From: JBFMGS01 sp040752635
Lineage (GTDB): Bacteria > Bacillota > SHA-98 > UBA4971
Direction of reading: 5' to 3'
Assembly: GCA_040752635.1 (NCBI GenBank)
Contig: JBFMGS010000011.1
Location: forward strand, 1-50,495
Length of the DNA: 50,495 nt
A program made the translations under genes and the position numbers. Below the pieces are notes generated by a model. That model saw only the letters and a list, made by a program, of their open reading frames with translations. It was not told where the DNA came from and did no database searches. How positions within the stretch are numbered: position 1 is the stretch's first letter; each line of letters opens with the position of its first letter. This document shows positions 15,719 to 23,837 of this stretch, one piece after another.

Positions 15719-17568
15719 GATATCCTCCCCATTGCTTGAAGCTCTGATGCCAGCTCGCCGAGCCCGAGTCGTCTAAGTGTCTCCACGGTGGGCCTCCCGT
15801 TTCTGTCCCAGCCGCGGAGATCGTAGTACTCGTCCAGCAGGCGGTCAAGGTCTTCGCGAGTGATGCGCAACCCCGCGAGCGGTCCGTCCGGCACAGGCTC
15901 CTGCAGGAACCTCCTCGGAGGCTGGTCATCCGCCCTGCCGAAGTCCGCCCTTTCTCGAATGGCAAAAGCGCGCGTGAGGTTCCAGATCTTCTCGGACTTG
16001 TTGAGGAGATCGTCCCACGAGTCTCGGCGCCCTGTTACCGCCGGGTAAAGCTTGGCGTAGTACTCGAGTGGCAAGCCGAGCTCCACCCACTGCAGCCTGC
16101 AAACCCCGAGGCAATCAAAGAGCGGCCTTATATGCTGAAGCTCGATGACCTTCGCGGCCTTACCCTCGATGACGCCGCGCCCGACCGCTATGTCGTGGGT
16201 GATGGACCACGCCCGATTGTGGTGGGCACCGATGTCACAGGTCATGTAGGCTAGCATCATCGATGGCGCCCCACGCGACTCATACCCGCTCCACTCGAGG
16301 CCTTTCACCTGGATGGCAAAGTCCTCGCTACCCTGGCCCCAGACTGCTGCTGCAGCCCTGACCCCACCGGATAGCGCCTCGCCGATCCCCTTCCTCTCCG
16401 CGATGAGCTTGGCGACCTCGACGAAGGCATGTAGGCTTCCGAAGCGGATCTCAAGGCCTCCGGTGTCCTCTTTTGTGATGATGCCTTTCTCGAAGCACTC
16501 CATGGCAAATGCTACTGCGTTTCCCGCGGAGATGGTGTCAAGGCCCAGTTCATCGCACAGGTAATTGGCGTACGCCACCTCCTCGATAGAGCCCAGAGCG
16601 CAGTTGCTCCCGATGAGGGCCGTGGTCTCGTATTCGGGGCCCTCGAGGTAAACCGTCTTTCCGCGGTAGCTTGCGCGGCAGAACTTGCCGGTGGCCATGG
16701 GGCATGCGAAGCAGGCTTTGTCGCGAACGACGATCTCTCTTCGCATGCGTTCGCCGCTAAAGGACTCCGCGTTTTCGTAAGAGTTCTGGTGGAAGTTTCG
16801 CGTAGGCAAAGCCCCGATGGAGTTGGACCACGTGGTTACCTGGGCGAGGCCCTGGTCCTGCCATGCCTTGAGCGCGGGGTTTGCCATGAGCGCAGTGAAC
16901 ATCTCGTCCGCTACTTTCCTGAGGCCGTCCATGTCTGCCACGGGAACGTTCTTCGTTCCCCGGATAGCGACAGCCTTAAGGTTCTTCGAACCCATGACAG
17001 CACCCATACCGCAGCGGCCCGCCTGGCGTCCGATATCGTGGTTTACAGAGGCGAAGACCACCATGTTCTCGCCCGCAGGACCGATCGTAGCGATCTGGAA
17101 CTCGTCGCCAAGCTGCTCTTTGAGCGCCTTCTCAGCCTCTATAGCACCCATGCCCCATAGACGCCCACAGGGCCGGATTTCCACCTTTTCGTCCTCGATG
17201 AATAGATACGACGGCTCTTTAGCCTTCCCCTCTATGATTATTGCGTCGAAGCCAGCGTATTTCATCTCCCCTGCAAGGTGGCCGCCGACATTGCTGTCGC
17301 CATATAAGCCGGTGGCGGGGCTTTTGGCGGACAGGCTGGTCTTTGCCCCGCTCGGCAGAAACACTCCGGCGAACGGCCCCGATGCCACGATGAGCTTGTT
17401 CGCAGGCCCCAGGGGGTCGGCGCCTGCGGGGATCTCCCGGTAAGCGAAATAGGCCCCGAACCCTCGTCCGCCTATGTATTCGCTCGCAAGATCCTCCGAC
17501 AGCGGCTCGTGCGTCACCGCGCTCGTGGAGAGGTTTACTCTCAGGATGTCACCAGCGTATCCGTACAT
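15715..17568 (-). CDS. aor: Aldehyde:ferredoxin oxidoreductase (tungsten-pterin)
   Basis: Oxidises aldehydes to acids with ferredoxin as partner, using a W-bis-pterin and one 4Fe-4S cluster. The 617-residue length is normal. AOR hallmarks include GGRGFGAY (33-40), GDSNVGGHLAGEMKYAGFDA (90-109), RCGMGAVMGSKNLKA (185-199), and D485 with C490 in DCLGVC, matching the pterin-contact Asp and fourth cluster Cys of the Pyrococcus enzyme. The other ligands read CFACPMATGKFC (C286, C289, C297): the expected third Cys position (293) is Thr and the next Cys is four residues later, so the cluster site is atypical. The ATG directly follows the ferredoxin stop, with GAGAGGTGG upstream. Substrate is unknown. 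Confidence 0.93.
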   Translation of the reverse strand: MYGYAGDILRVNLSTSAVTHEPLSEDLASEYIGGRGFGAYFAYREIPAGADPLGPANKLIVASGPFAGVFLPSGAKTSLSAKSPATGLYGDSNVGGHLAGEMKYAGFDAIIIEGKAKEPSYLFIEDEKVEIRPCGRLWGMGAIEAEKALKEQLGDEFQIATIGPAGENMVVFASVNHDIGRQAGRCGMGAVMGSKNLKAVAIRGTKNVPVADMDGLRKVADEMFTALMANPALKAWQDQGLAQVTTWSNSIGALPTRNFHQNSYENAESFSGERMRREIVVRDKACFACPMATGKFCRASYRGKTVYLEGPEYETTALIGSNCALGSIEEVAYANYLCDELGLDTISAGNAVAFAMECFEKGIITKEDTGGLEIRFGSLHAFVEVAKLIAERKGIGEALSGGVRAAAAVWGQGSEDFAIQVKGLEWSGYESRGAPSMMLAYMTCDIGAHHNRAWSITHDIAVGRGVIEGKAAKVIELQHIRPLFDCLGVCRLQWVELGLPLEYYAKLYPAVTGRRDSWDDLLNKSEKIWNLTRAFAIRERADFGRADDQPPRRFLQEPVPDGPLAGLRITREDLDRLLDEYYDLRGWDRNGRPTVETLRRLGLGELASELQAMGRIS

Positions 17569-17973
17569 CTAGCTGGCCACCTCTCCTTCTCCTGCCTGGG
17601 CAAGCGCACCAAGAACGCCCCTGGGGCAAAGCCTTGCGCACTCCCCGCATGCAACGCACTTTATCGGGTGGTCCACTTCAGGGTGGACGAAAAGCGCGCC
17701 GTTCGGGCAGGTCTCAACGCAGATGCCGCAGTTTGTGCATATATCCGGGTCTATCCTGACGATGCCGTCAGCCATGCTGATGGCATCGACGGGACAGGCC
17801 TCGATGCACTCGCCGCACTGGTCGCACACGACCACGTCATACCTGGCCTCGGTGAACAGCCGGGACACTATCCGGATCCCGGCCTTCTTGGGATTGTTCT
17901 CGCCGAAGTTCCCCACAGAGCACACGAGCTGACAAAGCTTGCACCCCGTGCATCGCTCGACATCGATCTCCAC
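17569..17973 (-). CDS. Polyferredoxin with four 4Fe-4S motifs, AOR partner
   Basis: Small iron-sulfur protein of 134 residues, cytoplasmic, similar to AorB/HycB-type electron-transfer subunits. Four cysteine groups are visible: CTGCKLCQLVC, CDQCGECIEACP, CTNCGICVETCP and CVACGECARLCP, enough for four clusters. I prefer the GTG at 17973 (protein begins MEIDVERCTGC) because GGGGAGGAG precedes it by 7 nt; the ATG at 18009 has no ribosome site. It lies immediately before AOR with no spacer, so it is very likely its redox partner, passing electrons to or from other carriers. Confidence 0.92.
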   Translation of the reverse strand: MEIDVERCTGCKLCQLVCSVGNFGENNPKKAGIRIVSRLFTEARYDVVVCDQCGECIEACPVDAISMADGIVRIDPDICTNCGICVETCPNGALFVHPEVDHPIKCVACGECARLCPRGVLGALAQAGEGEVAS

Positions 17974-18072
17974 AGCCTTTCTCCTCCCCACTATCCAGTC
18001 TGAATCCATCGATAAGATTGGCAGGGCTTTTCGTGCGTTTCCCGAGAGGGGGCTCGCTCTGTAACCTGCGAC

Positions 18073-19227
18073 CTATACAACCGACGGCTCGACCACGAGC
18101 TCTCTCCGCTCGAACCGCCCGAGGTCAAGGCCAGTTATATCTATAGATGGTTCTTCACCGCAAATGATCTCAGAAAGTAGCTGCCCCGTCACAGGCGCGA
18201 GCATGAACCCATGGCCCGAGAACCCGCATGCGAGGTAAAAGCCTTCCACGGGTGTGGCCCCCAGTATCGGGTGTGCATCGGGGGTCATGTCATAAAGCCC
18301 TGCCCACTGCCTCACAACGGATAGTTCTCCTACCGGAGGCAGAATCCTTGTTATCTCGCGAGCCATCTCCACAAGGAACTTCCAACTGCTTTCGAGGCTG
18401 AAGCCCCGCGGTTCGCTCGGATCGCCCATGCCCATGACAAAGCTACCGTGAGGCGTCTGCTGGCAGTAAACGCGCCTTGAGAAGGACATCACCATAGGCC
18501 GTAGAACAGGCTCCACCGGCTCAGTCACCAGGATCTGGTGACGCTCGGCCCAGAACGGGATGTCAAGCCCGGCCATGGATGCCACGCCCCCTGAGTAGGG
18601 CCCTGCGGCGTTCACCACAACCCTGGTATCAAGGGTCCCTTTATCGCATATTACCTTCGTAACCTTTCCGCCCTCGACGGCGATCCCTCGCACCTCGGTG
18701 AACGTCAGGATCTCCGCGCCCAGCCTGCGAGCGGCGCCGGCGTATGCATACGTAACATGGAACGGGTTCGCGTGGCCGTCGGTCGGGCAGTACGTCGCGC
18801 ACAGAACATCGCTTGCGTTCAACATCGGAACGATGGCTTTCGCCTCCGCGGGTGTCAGGAGATCGACAGGGACTCCGAGGCTTCGTTCGAGCTCCACGTT
18901 CTTGATGAACTGGTTCATCTCGCGATCCGTGTACGCAAGAAGAAGGTACCCTCCTTGCTTGAACTCGATGCTGTGGTCGTGCCCGAGCTCGTCGTCCATG
19001 CGTTCGAACATCCTGACGCTCTCGCGAGAGAGAAGGCAATTGAGCTTTGTACCCCACTGCTGCCTGACGCCCGCGCCGCAGCGCCCGGTGGACCCGCTGG
19101 CAAGGTACGAGCGTTCGACCAGCACCACGCGGCCGAAGCCTCGCTTCGCCAGGTGATATGCGATGGACGCGCCTACCACGCCGCCGCCGATAACAACAGC
19201 ATCAGCCGTCGTAGTCACAGCTGTCAC
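18073..19227 (-). CDS. FAD oxidoreductase, sarcosine-oxidase-beta/HcnC-like
   Basis: DAO-family flavoprotein of 384 residues, the substrate-oxidising subunit of multimeric amine or amino-acid dehydrogenases. The FAD-binding fold is VIGGGVVGASIAYHLAKRGF at the N-terminus; the family's ASGSTGRCGAGVRQQW loop and a C-terminal GFSGHGFMLAPVTGQLLSE, which contacts FAD, are present. Relatives include sarcosine oxidase beta, HcnC, opine oxidase and proline/hydroxyproline dehydrogenase beta subunits; substrate cannot be read from the sequence. It is the last gene of a five-gene overlapping operon with HcnB- and HcnA-like partners. The GTG at 19227 overlaps the BFD gene by 26 nt. The AOR-partner ferredoxin gene follows about 100 nt downstream. 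Confidence 0.9.
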   Translation of the reverse strand: MTAVTTTADAVVIGGGVVGASIAYHLAKRGFGRVVLVERSYLASGSTGRCGAGVRQQWGTKLNCLLSRESVRMFERMDDELGHDHSIEFKQGGYLLLAYTDREMNQFIKNVELERSLGVPVDLLTPAEAKAIVPMLNASDVLCATYCPTDGHANPFHVTYAYAGAARRLGAEILTFTEVRGIAVEGGKVTKVICDKGTLDTRVVVNAAGPYSGGVASMAGLDIPFWAERHQILVTEPVEPVLRPMVMSFSRRVYCQQTPHGSFVMGMGDPSEPRGFSLESSWKFLVEMAREITRILPPVGELSVVRQWAGLYDMTPDAHPILGATPVEGFYLACGFSGHGFMLAPVTGQLLSEIICGEEPSIDITGLDLGRFERRELVVEPSVV

Positions 19228-19525
19228 CTTTGATGGCCCCGCGCAGACGAATCGGTTTCGTCGGCGGCCGGAACCTGGGAGGCGCTACGCTGGCCATGCT
19301 CTTCCCTGTGGCTCTCGCGATCTCCGCCAGCACGAGTTGCCGGCACGTCCGCCCCTGGCACGGCCCCATGCCGCACCTCGTGATCCGCTTGATCTCATCC
19401 ATCGTGGCGTAGCCCTTTGCAATGAGATCCCGGATCTCGTCTAGAGTGACGTCTTCGCATCGGCAAATCACGACGGTCTCGTTGCCGGCCCCGCACGGCT
19501 TCCCGACAGCCTTTTCGTCACCCAA
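19202..19525 (-). CDS. Stand-alone BFD-like [2Fe-2S] protein
   Basis: This 107-residue protein has a BFD-like cysteine pattern: CRCEDV near residue 21, then CGMGPCQGRTC. In many HcnB, opine-oxidase and sarcosine-oxidase alpha subunits this domain is fused to the C-terminus; here it is a separate gene. It would carry one 2Fe-2S cluster bridging the two flavoprotein subunits. The TTG start at 19525 follows GGGAGGG by 8 nt and overlaps the upstream ferredoxin gene. The C-terminal 30 residues are basic and proline-rich without motifs. Confidence 0.85.
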   Translation of the reverse strand: MGDEKAVGKPCGAGNETVVICRCEDVTLDEIRDLIAKGYATMDEIKRITRCGMGPCQGRTCRQLVLAEIARATGKSMASVAPPRFRPPTKPIRLRGAIKGDSCDYDG

Positions 19526-20027
19526 CGGCTTTCCCTCCCGCGCGGATGTGCCTTACGTCCATGGAAAGGGGCTTCGGCACCTCAATCCACACGACCGGGG
19601 TTCTATCATGCCTCTTGGCCTTCTCAACCTTGATGACCCTGGCCTCGCAGCGCTTTCTGCCGTTCCTATCAAGGCCTGTCACGATGTCTCCCGGGCCAGG
19701 CAGCGGCACGAACTCATAGGGAAGCCTGACGATCGCCCGGTCCTCCTTCCAGCTTTCGTCGACCACAAATACGGCAAGGCCCGGACACACGGGAATGCAC
19801 GCGCCGCAGCCATTGCACTTGTCGAAATCCACCTCGGGGAGGTGACAGATGTCGTCAAACGGCCGGATGGCCCCGCGGCGGCAAGCGTCGTGGCAGGGAT
19901 CGCACGGGATCTCCTCGAAACACTCGATCACCACGACCGGCCCTCGGGCGCGCCTTGAGACGTCGGGGATCATCCTGACATCTGCAGGAATGCCGATGAC
20001 ACCAGCGTTCTCAGGTTTGCTATGCAA
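19518..20027 (-). CDS. 4Fe-4S protein of the HcnABC-like complex
   Basis: Iron-sulfur protein of about 169 residues with two cysteine groups: CFEEIPCDPCHDAC and CNGCGACIPVCPG, consistent with two 4Fe-4S clusters, followed by an unrecognised C-terminal region of about 100 residues (DESWKEDRAIVRL to the end). A TTG at 20027 is chosen because GGGAGG lies 9 nt upstream; a longer frame from 20048 lacks a ribosome site. It overlaps the HcnB-like gene by 8 nt and the BFD gene by 8 nt, so it is an integral part of the operon, probably the exit route for electrons from the dehydrogenase. Confidence 0.85.
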   Translation of the reverse strand: MHSKPENAGVIGIPADVRMIPDVSRRARGPVVVIECFEEIPCDPCHDACRRGAIRPFDDICHLPEVDFDKCNGCGACIPVCPGLAVFVVDESWKEDRAIVRLPYEFVPLPGPGDIVTGLDRNGRKRCEARVIKVEKAKRHDRTPVVWIEVPKPLSMDVRHIRAGGKAVG

Positions 20028-21132
20028 CGATCCCGGCCTCCCTTCCAAGCTGCATGAGCTCGTCTATTCCAGAGCGGACCTTCTCTCGCTTCGGCCCTCT
20101 GCGCAAGGCCTCGAGTTGGGCCCTTGCCGCCGCGAGCCTCAGCTCGCAATCCGCCGCAGAATAGCCGAGGGACCACGCTGCCGAAAGCCCGGCGATCGTC
20201 CCCTCTATCATGGCGCTCGAGGCCTCCTCTATCCCGGCGAGGTCGCCCGCCACGAATAGCCCCGGCCGCGAGGTTTCGTAGTCCTCGTTCCGCAAGGCCA
20301 CATGCCCGCCGAGCTCAGGCACGTAAGCCATCTTACAACCAGCCTGCCACAGGAGGTCCGAAAGAGGAGTAAGCCCCACAGCCAGGCACACCGTATCAAC
20401 TTCGAAATACCGCTCGGTGCCGGGAATCGGGCGGAAGCTCCCGTCCAGGGACCAGATCGTGGCTCCTTCGACGACCTGCGTGCCGTGAACGGCCTTCACC
20501 GTGTGGGACGTCAGGATGGGCACGCCTGCCCGCTGAATCTTGCGGGCGTGAACGTCGTACCCTCCAACTTGGGGCATGGCCTCCACCACCGCGACCACAT
20601 CGACCCCTGCTTGCATGAGCTGGTAGCTCACGATGAGGCCTATGTTCCCAGCCCCCACCATCAGCACGGCCTTGCCGGGTCTGACGCCGTAAACGTTCAT
20701 GAGAGTCTGGACAGCCCCTGCCCCGTACACGCCTGGGAGATCGTTGTTGGGAAAAGCAAGCATTCTCTCGGAGGCACCCGTTGCGCAAACCACGCGCTCG
20801 GGTTTGAGGAAGGTGAGTGCGTCGTTTTTCTCGATCCCGAGGGCGCCGTCGTCGTAGAATCCGACGACCGTAGCGTCTAGCATGATCTCCACCAGAGGGT
20901 CGTTCTCGATCCGTTCGGCAAGGAGGCGGGCTATGTCGATGCCGCGCTTGCCGGCAAACTGTCCCCTTGAGCCGAAGAATTTGTGAGTCTGCTTGACTAG
21001 TTGTCCACCCGGTCTATCCTGGGAGTCTACGAGAGTTACGTGGGCGCCCATGTCACGCGCAGCGATTGTCGCGCACAATCCCGCGGGTCCGGCCCCGATC
21101 ACGCAGACCTCAGTCGTTCGCAAGGAGTACAC
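20020..21132 (-). CDS. HcnB/sarcosine-oxidase-alpha-like NAD(P)/FAD oxidoreductase
   Basis: Pyridine-nucleotide-disulfide-fold flavoprotein of 370 residues. N-terminal FAD site VIGAGPAGLCATIAA, the GGQLVKQTHKFFGSRG segment typical of HcnB-like subunits, a second Rossmann motif VGAGNIGLIVSYQLMQAGV for NAD(P), and a C-terminal GLFVAGDLAGIEEASSAMIE FAD motif. The BFD-like domain often fused to the end is missing and is encoded separately. This subunit normally re-oxidises the complex, while the HcnC-like subunit oxidises substrate. The GTG at 21132 follows GGGGGAAGG and overlaps the upstream gene by 23 nt. Physiological acceptor unknown. Confidence 0.9.
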   Translation of the reverse strand: MYSLRTTEVCVIGAGPAGLCATIAARDMGAHVTLVDSQDRPGGQLVKQTHKFFGSRGQFAGKRGIDIARLLAERIENDPLVEIMLDATVVGFYDDGALGIEKNDALTFLKPERVVCATGASERMLAFPNNDLPGVYGAGAVQTLMNVYGVRPGKAVLMVGAGNIGLIVSYQLMQAGVDVVAVVEAMPQVGGYDVHARKIQRAGVPILTSHTVKAVHGTQVVEGATIWSLDGSFRPIPGTERYFEVDTVCLAVGLTPLSDLLWQAGCKMAYVPELGGHVALRNEDYETSRPGLFVAGDLAGIEEASSAMIEGTIAGLSAAWSLGYSAADCELRLAAARAQLEALRRGPKREKVRSGIDELMQLGREAGIVA

Positions 21133-21433
21133 CCTTCCCCCGTTGAGTCGTCACGCGCATGCCTTCGCGGAGCTTCTCCCGGCACACCCTCACATTCGGC
21201 CGACCGTCTACGGTCATCAGGCACGAGGAGCAATTGCCTATGGCACAGAAAAAGCCCCTGGGCCTCCTGAGCTTGGGACTTTCTCCCAGCACACGCACGC
21301 CGCATGCGTGGAGCGCCGCTGCTACGGGTTCACCCTCGTATCCTTCGAGCTCTCTGCCGTCGAACGTGAAGCGGACTCTCCTGCCCTCCTTGAACTCCAA
21401 TATCGGATGGCTCGTGATCCTGGAATCCGTCAT
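21110..21433 (-). CDS. HcnA-like [2Fe-2S] subunit
   Basis: Small plant-type ferredoxin-like subunit of about 107 residues, with CAIGNCSSC followed 11 residues later by another Cys (RVC), the C-x4-C-x2-C-x11-C pattern of HcnA and the N-terminal domain of sarcosine oxidase alpha. The start is taken as the ATG at 21433 (MTDSRITSHPILEF); the preceding GTG codon is equally possible and has better spacing from GGGAGGG. The longer frame to 21487 has no ribosome site. First gene of the five-gene dehydrogenase operon. Confidence 0.87.
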   Translation of the reverse strand: MTDSRITSHPILEFKEGRRVRFTFDGRELEGYEGEPVAAALHACGVRVLGESPKLRRPRGFFCAIGNCSSCLMTVDGRPNVRVCREKLREGMRVTTQRGKGVLLAND

Positions 21434-21551
21434 CACGCTTGCGCTTACCCTCCCCAGAAGGAAGTAGCCCGCAATGAAACCTCCCACCCTGCTGGTTTAT
21501 TCTCCACTTCATGGGGATCTCCTGCGAAGAGGCGGCAAATGTGAAATCGAG

Positions 21552-21579
21552 ATCATACTCGAATGCGGTCAAGTGGCAA
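21552..21579 (-). promoter_or_regulatory. Candidate sigma-A promoter for the redox operon
   Basis: On the minus strand TTGCCA (21574-21579) and TATGAT (21552-21557) each match five of six consensus bases and are 16 nt apart. The element overlaps the 3' end of recN and would start transcription near 21545, about 110 nt before the HcnA-like gene. It would let the redox block be expressed independently of recN. Confidence 0.42.
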
Positions 21580-23338
21580 GTGCTGCGGGGGTATCTGTGC
21601 CCTTGACATCCGTCGCCAGGCGCAGCATTTCCCTTGCGTGCTTGAAGGTCGTAGGCGTGAGGTCTGTCCCTCCCAGCATCCTTGCGATCTCGCGCACGCG
21701 ATCTTCCCCTGACAGCCTCGTCACAACGGTTCGGGTGCGACCGTCTGCGGCCTCCTTGGCTATGGAGTAGTGAACATCAGCCATGCAGGCTATTTGCGGC
21801 AGGTGCGTGACGCATATGACCTGCCTGGACCGGCTGGTTGAGAAAAGCTTCTCGCCCACGGCTGATGCGGTCCTCCCGCCGATCCCGGCGTCGATCTCGT
21901 CGAAGATGAGAGTATCGACCTGGTCCACAGAAGCAAGTATTGACTTGAGTGCGAGCATCACCCGGGATATCTCCCCTCCGCTCGCTATCCTTGCGAGAGG
22001 CTTCGGAGGCTCCCCAGGGTTTGCCGACAGGAGAAACTCCACAATGTCAGTGCCGTACGGACCTGCTGCGAGAAACTTGCCTCCAACAGGAACTCCAGAC
22101 GGGTCCTCCTTCGATGAAAAGCTCACACGAAAGATGGAGGAGCCCATGTTGAGGTCTGCAAGCTCCTCTGCGACGCGCGCCTCCAGCGCGCGCGCCGCCT
22201 CCTCACGCACCCCGTGAAGGGAAGAAGAGAGCCTACCCATGTCCAGTCGCACTCTCTCAAGCTCGGCCTCGGTTCTGGCTATTTCATCGTCGGACGTTGC
22301 GAGCCTCCCCATTTCCTCCTCGATCCTGTCGCGGTAATCGAGGATCTCATCAACGGTGTCCCCATACTTTCTCTTCAAGCGTTGTATAGCTGCGAGCCTC
22401 TCTTCTACCTGGGAAAGCCGCGAGGAGTCCAGGTCGATGCCATCTTTGTACACGCGGATCGCCCTGCACGCTTCCTCACAGGAGGCCATAGCAGCCTGGA
22501 GCAGGTTGTCCACGCCCGCAAGCGAGCTATCTATCTTGAGGATCGCGTCTAGCTCCTGGATGGCCCGAGCCAGCCTGTCGGTTGCGCCCACCATCTCGTT
22601 TTCGCCGCCGTAAAGCTCGGCGTATGCGGTGCTCGCGCGGGTATACAGCTGCTCCGCGGACGCCAGCACGGCGCGTTCCCTCGCAAGTGCCGCGTCTTCG
22701 CCCCGGGAAAGCTTGGCCGAGTCGATCTCGCCCGCCTGGAACCTGAGAAGGTCGAGGCGCTGGGCCCTGTCCCGATCGCCGGAGCGCAGCTCTCGCAGCC
22801 TCGACTGAAGCTCGAGGAGGCGCTCATACTTGTCCCTGACCGCCTCACGAAGGCGGAGCGCATCATCACCCGCGAAATCGTCGAGAAATCTTATGTGGCG
22901 GTGCACGCGGAGAAGGGACTGGTGCTCGTGCTGACCGTGAATGTCCACCAAGTGCTCTCCCAACTCGGAGAGCATCGCCTGAGTTACGAGGCGCCCGTTC
23001 ACTCTGCACTGATTTCTACCGGACCGTGCCACCGTCCGCGAAACGACGACCAGACCGTCATCGCCTACCTCAATGCCCAGGTTCGCAAGGGCCAGACGCG
23101 TACCGGAGCCCCCAGGGACAAAAAAGACCCCGTGGATGACGGCCTCATCCGAGCCAGTGCGCACATGCTCAGAGAGGGCCCGTCCTCCAAGCAAGAGCGT
23201 GACGGCCCCGATGACTATCGATTTTCCGGCGCCGGTCTCGCCTGAAAGAATGTTGAGCCCCTCGCCGAACTCCAGTCGAGCATCTTCAATGAGAGCATAG
23301 TCCTTGATTTGCAGTTCCTGGAGCACTGTTTCCACCAC
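21569..23338 (-). CDS. recN: DNA repair protein RecN
   Basis: SMC-like ATPase that acts at double-strand breaks. The 589-residue protein has Walker A GETGAGKS in the N-terminal head, long coiled-coil segments (about 160-370) and a C-terminal head with ASGGEISRVMLALK (signature), LIFDEIDAGIGG (Walker B) and CVTHLPQIA. Length is normal. The start is one of two adjacent GTG codons at 23338/23335. It follows argR by 16 nt, the conserved argR-recN order of Bacillota. In B. subtilis spoIVB and spo0A follow; here the redox operon follows instead. Confidence 0.97.
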   Translation of the reverse strand: MVETVLQELQIKDYALIEDARLEFGEGLNILSGETGAGKSIVIGAVTLLLGGRALSEHVRTGSDEAVIHGVFFVPGGSGTRLALANLGIEVGDDGLVVVSRTVARSGRNQCRVNGRLVTQAMLSELGEHLVDIHGQHEHQSLLRVHRHIRFLDDFAGDDALRLREAVRDKYERLLELQSRLRELRSGDRDRAQRLDLLRFQAGEIDSAKLSRGEDAALARERAVLASAEQLYTRASTAYAELYGGENEMVGATDRLARAIQELDAILKIDSSLAGVDNLLQAAMASCEEACRAIRVYKDGIDLDSSRLSQVEERLAAIQRLKRKYGDTVDEILDYRDRIEEEMGRLATSDDEIARTEAELERVRLDMGRLSSSLHGVREEAARALEARVAEELADLNMGSSIFRVSFSSKEDPSGVPVGGKFLAAGPYGTDIVEFLLSANPGEPPKPLARIASGGEISRVMLALKSILASVDQVDTLIFDEIDAGIGGRTASAVGEKLFSTSRSRQVICVTHLPQIACMADVHYSIAKEAADGRTRTVVTRLSGEDRVREIARMLGGTDLTPTTFKHAREMLRLATDVKGTDTPAALAT

Positions 23339-23354
23339 CAGCCTAAAGTCAGTG

Positions 23355-23837
23355 CTACGTTTCAGGCTCTCCCGGGGGCCTCCTCAGCTTGTTGAGCCTT
23401 TCGAGCACTGACGGCACTGCAGATTTCGGCCTTACAACTGCGAGAATCGTGTCATCCCCGGCGATGGTGCCAACAATCTCGGCAAAGTCAGCATCATCCA
23501 AAGCCGCAGCCACTGCATGTGCATTGCCGGTCAAAGTCTTGATGACTACGAGGTTCTCGCTGTAGTCAACGGCTGTGACAGAGTCGGCAAAGAGCCTCGC
23601 AAGGCGGCGCCAGGTCTCCTCCTGAGACCGGTCGCGAGGGAGGCTGTACCGGTACCTGCCGTCGCTCGCCGGGAGCTTGGTGATTCGAAGCTCTTTTATA
23701 TCTCGTGACACGGTTGCCTGCGTCACCTTGAAACCTTCCTTGCGAAGCTCGCGAGCCAGATCTTCCTGTGTTTCGACCACCTTGTCCCTGAGGATTTTGA
23801 GCACCCTGGCATGGCGCTTGGCCTTCAACGTTTTCAC
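23355..23837 (-). CDS. argR: Arginine repressor ArgR/AhrC
   Basis: Arginine-dependent regulator of arginine synthesis and catabolism. The 160-residue protein has a winged-helix N-terminal domain (TQEDLARELRKEGFKVTQAT, VSRDIKELRI) and a C-terminal hexamerisation/arginine-binding domain with GTIAGDDTILAVVR. The GTG at 23837 overlaps the nadK stop (GTGA). Position between tlyA/nadK and recN is the classic Bacillota arrangement. No arginine genes are in this window, so its targets lie elsewhere. Confidence 0.96.
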   Translation of the reverse strand: MKTLKAKRHARVLKILRDKVVETQEDLARELRKEGFKVTQATVSRDIKELRITKLPASDGRYRYSLPRDRSQEETWRRLARLFADSVTAVDYSENLVVIKTLTGNAHAVAAALDDADFAEIVGTIAGDDTILAVVRPKSAVPSVLERLNKLRRPPGEPET

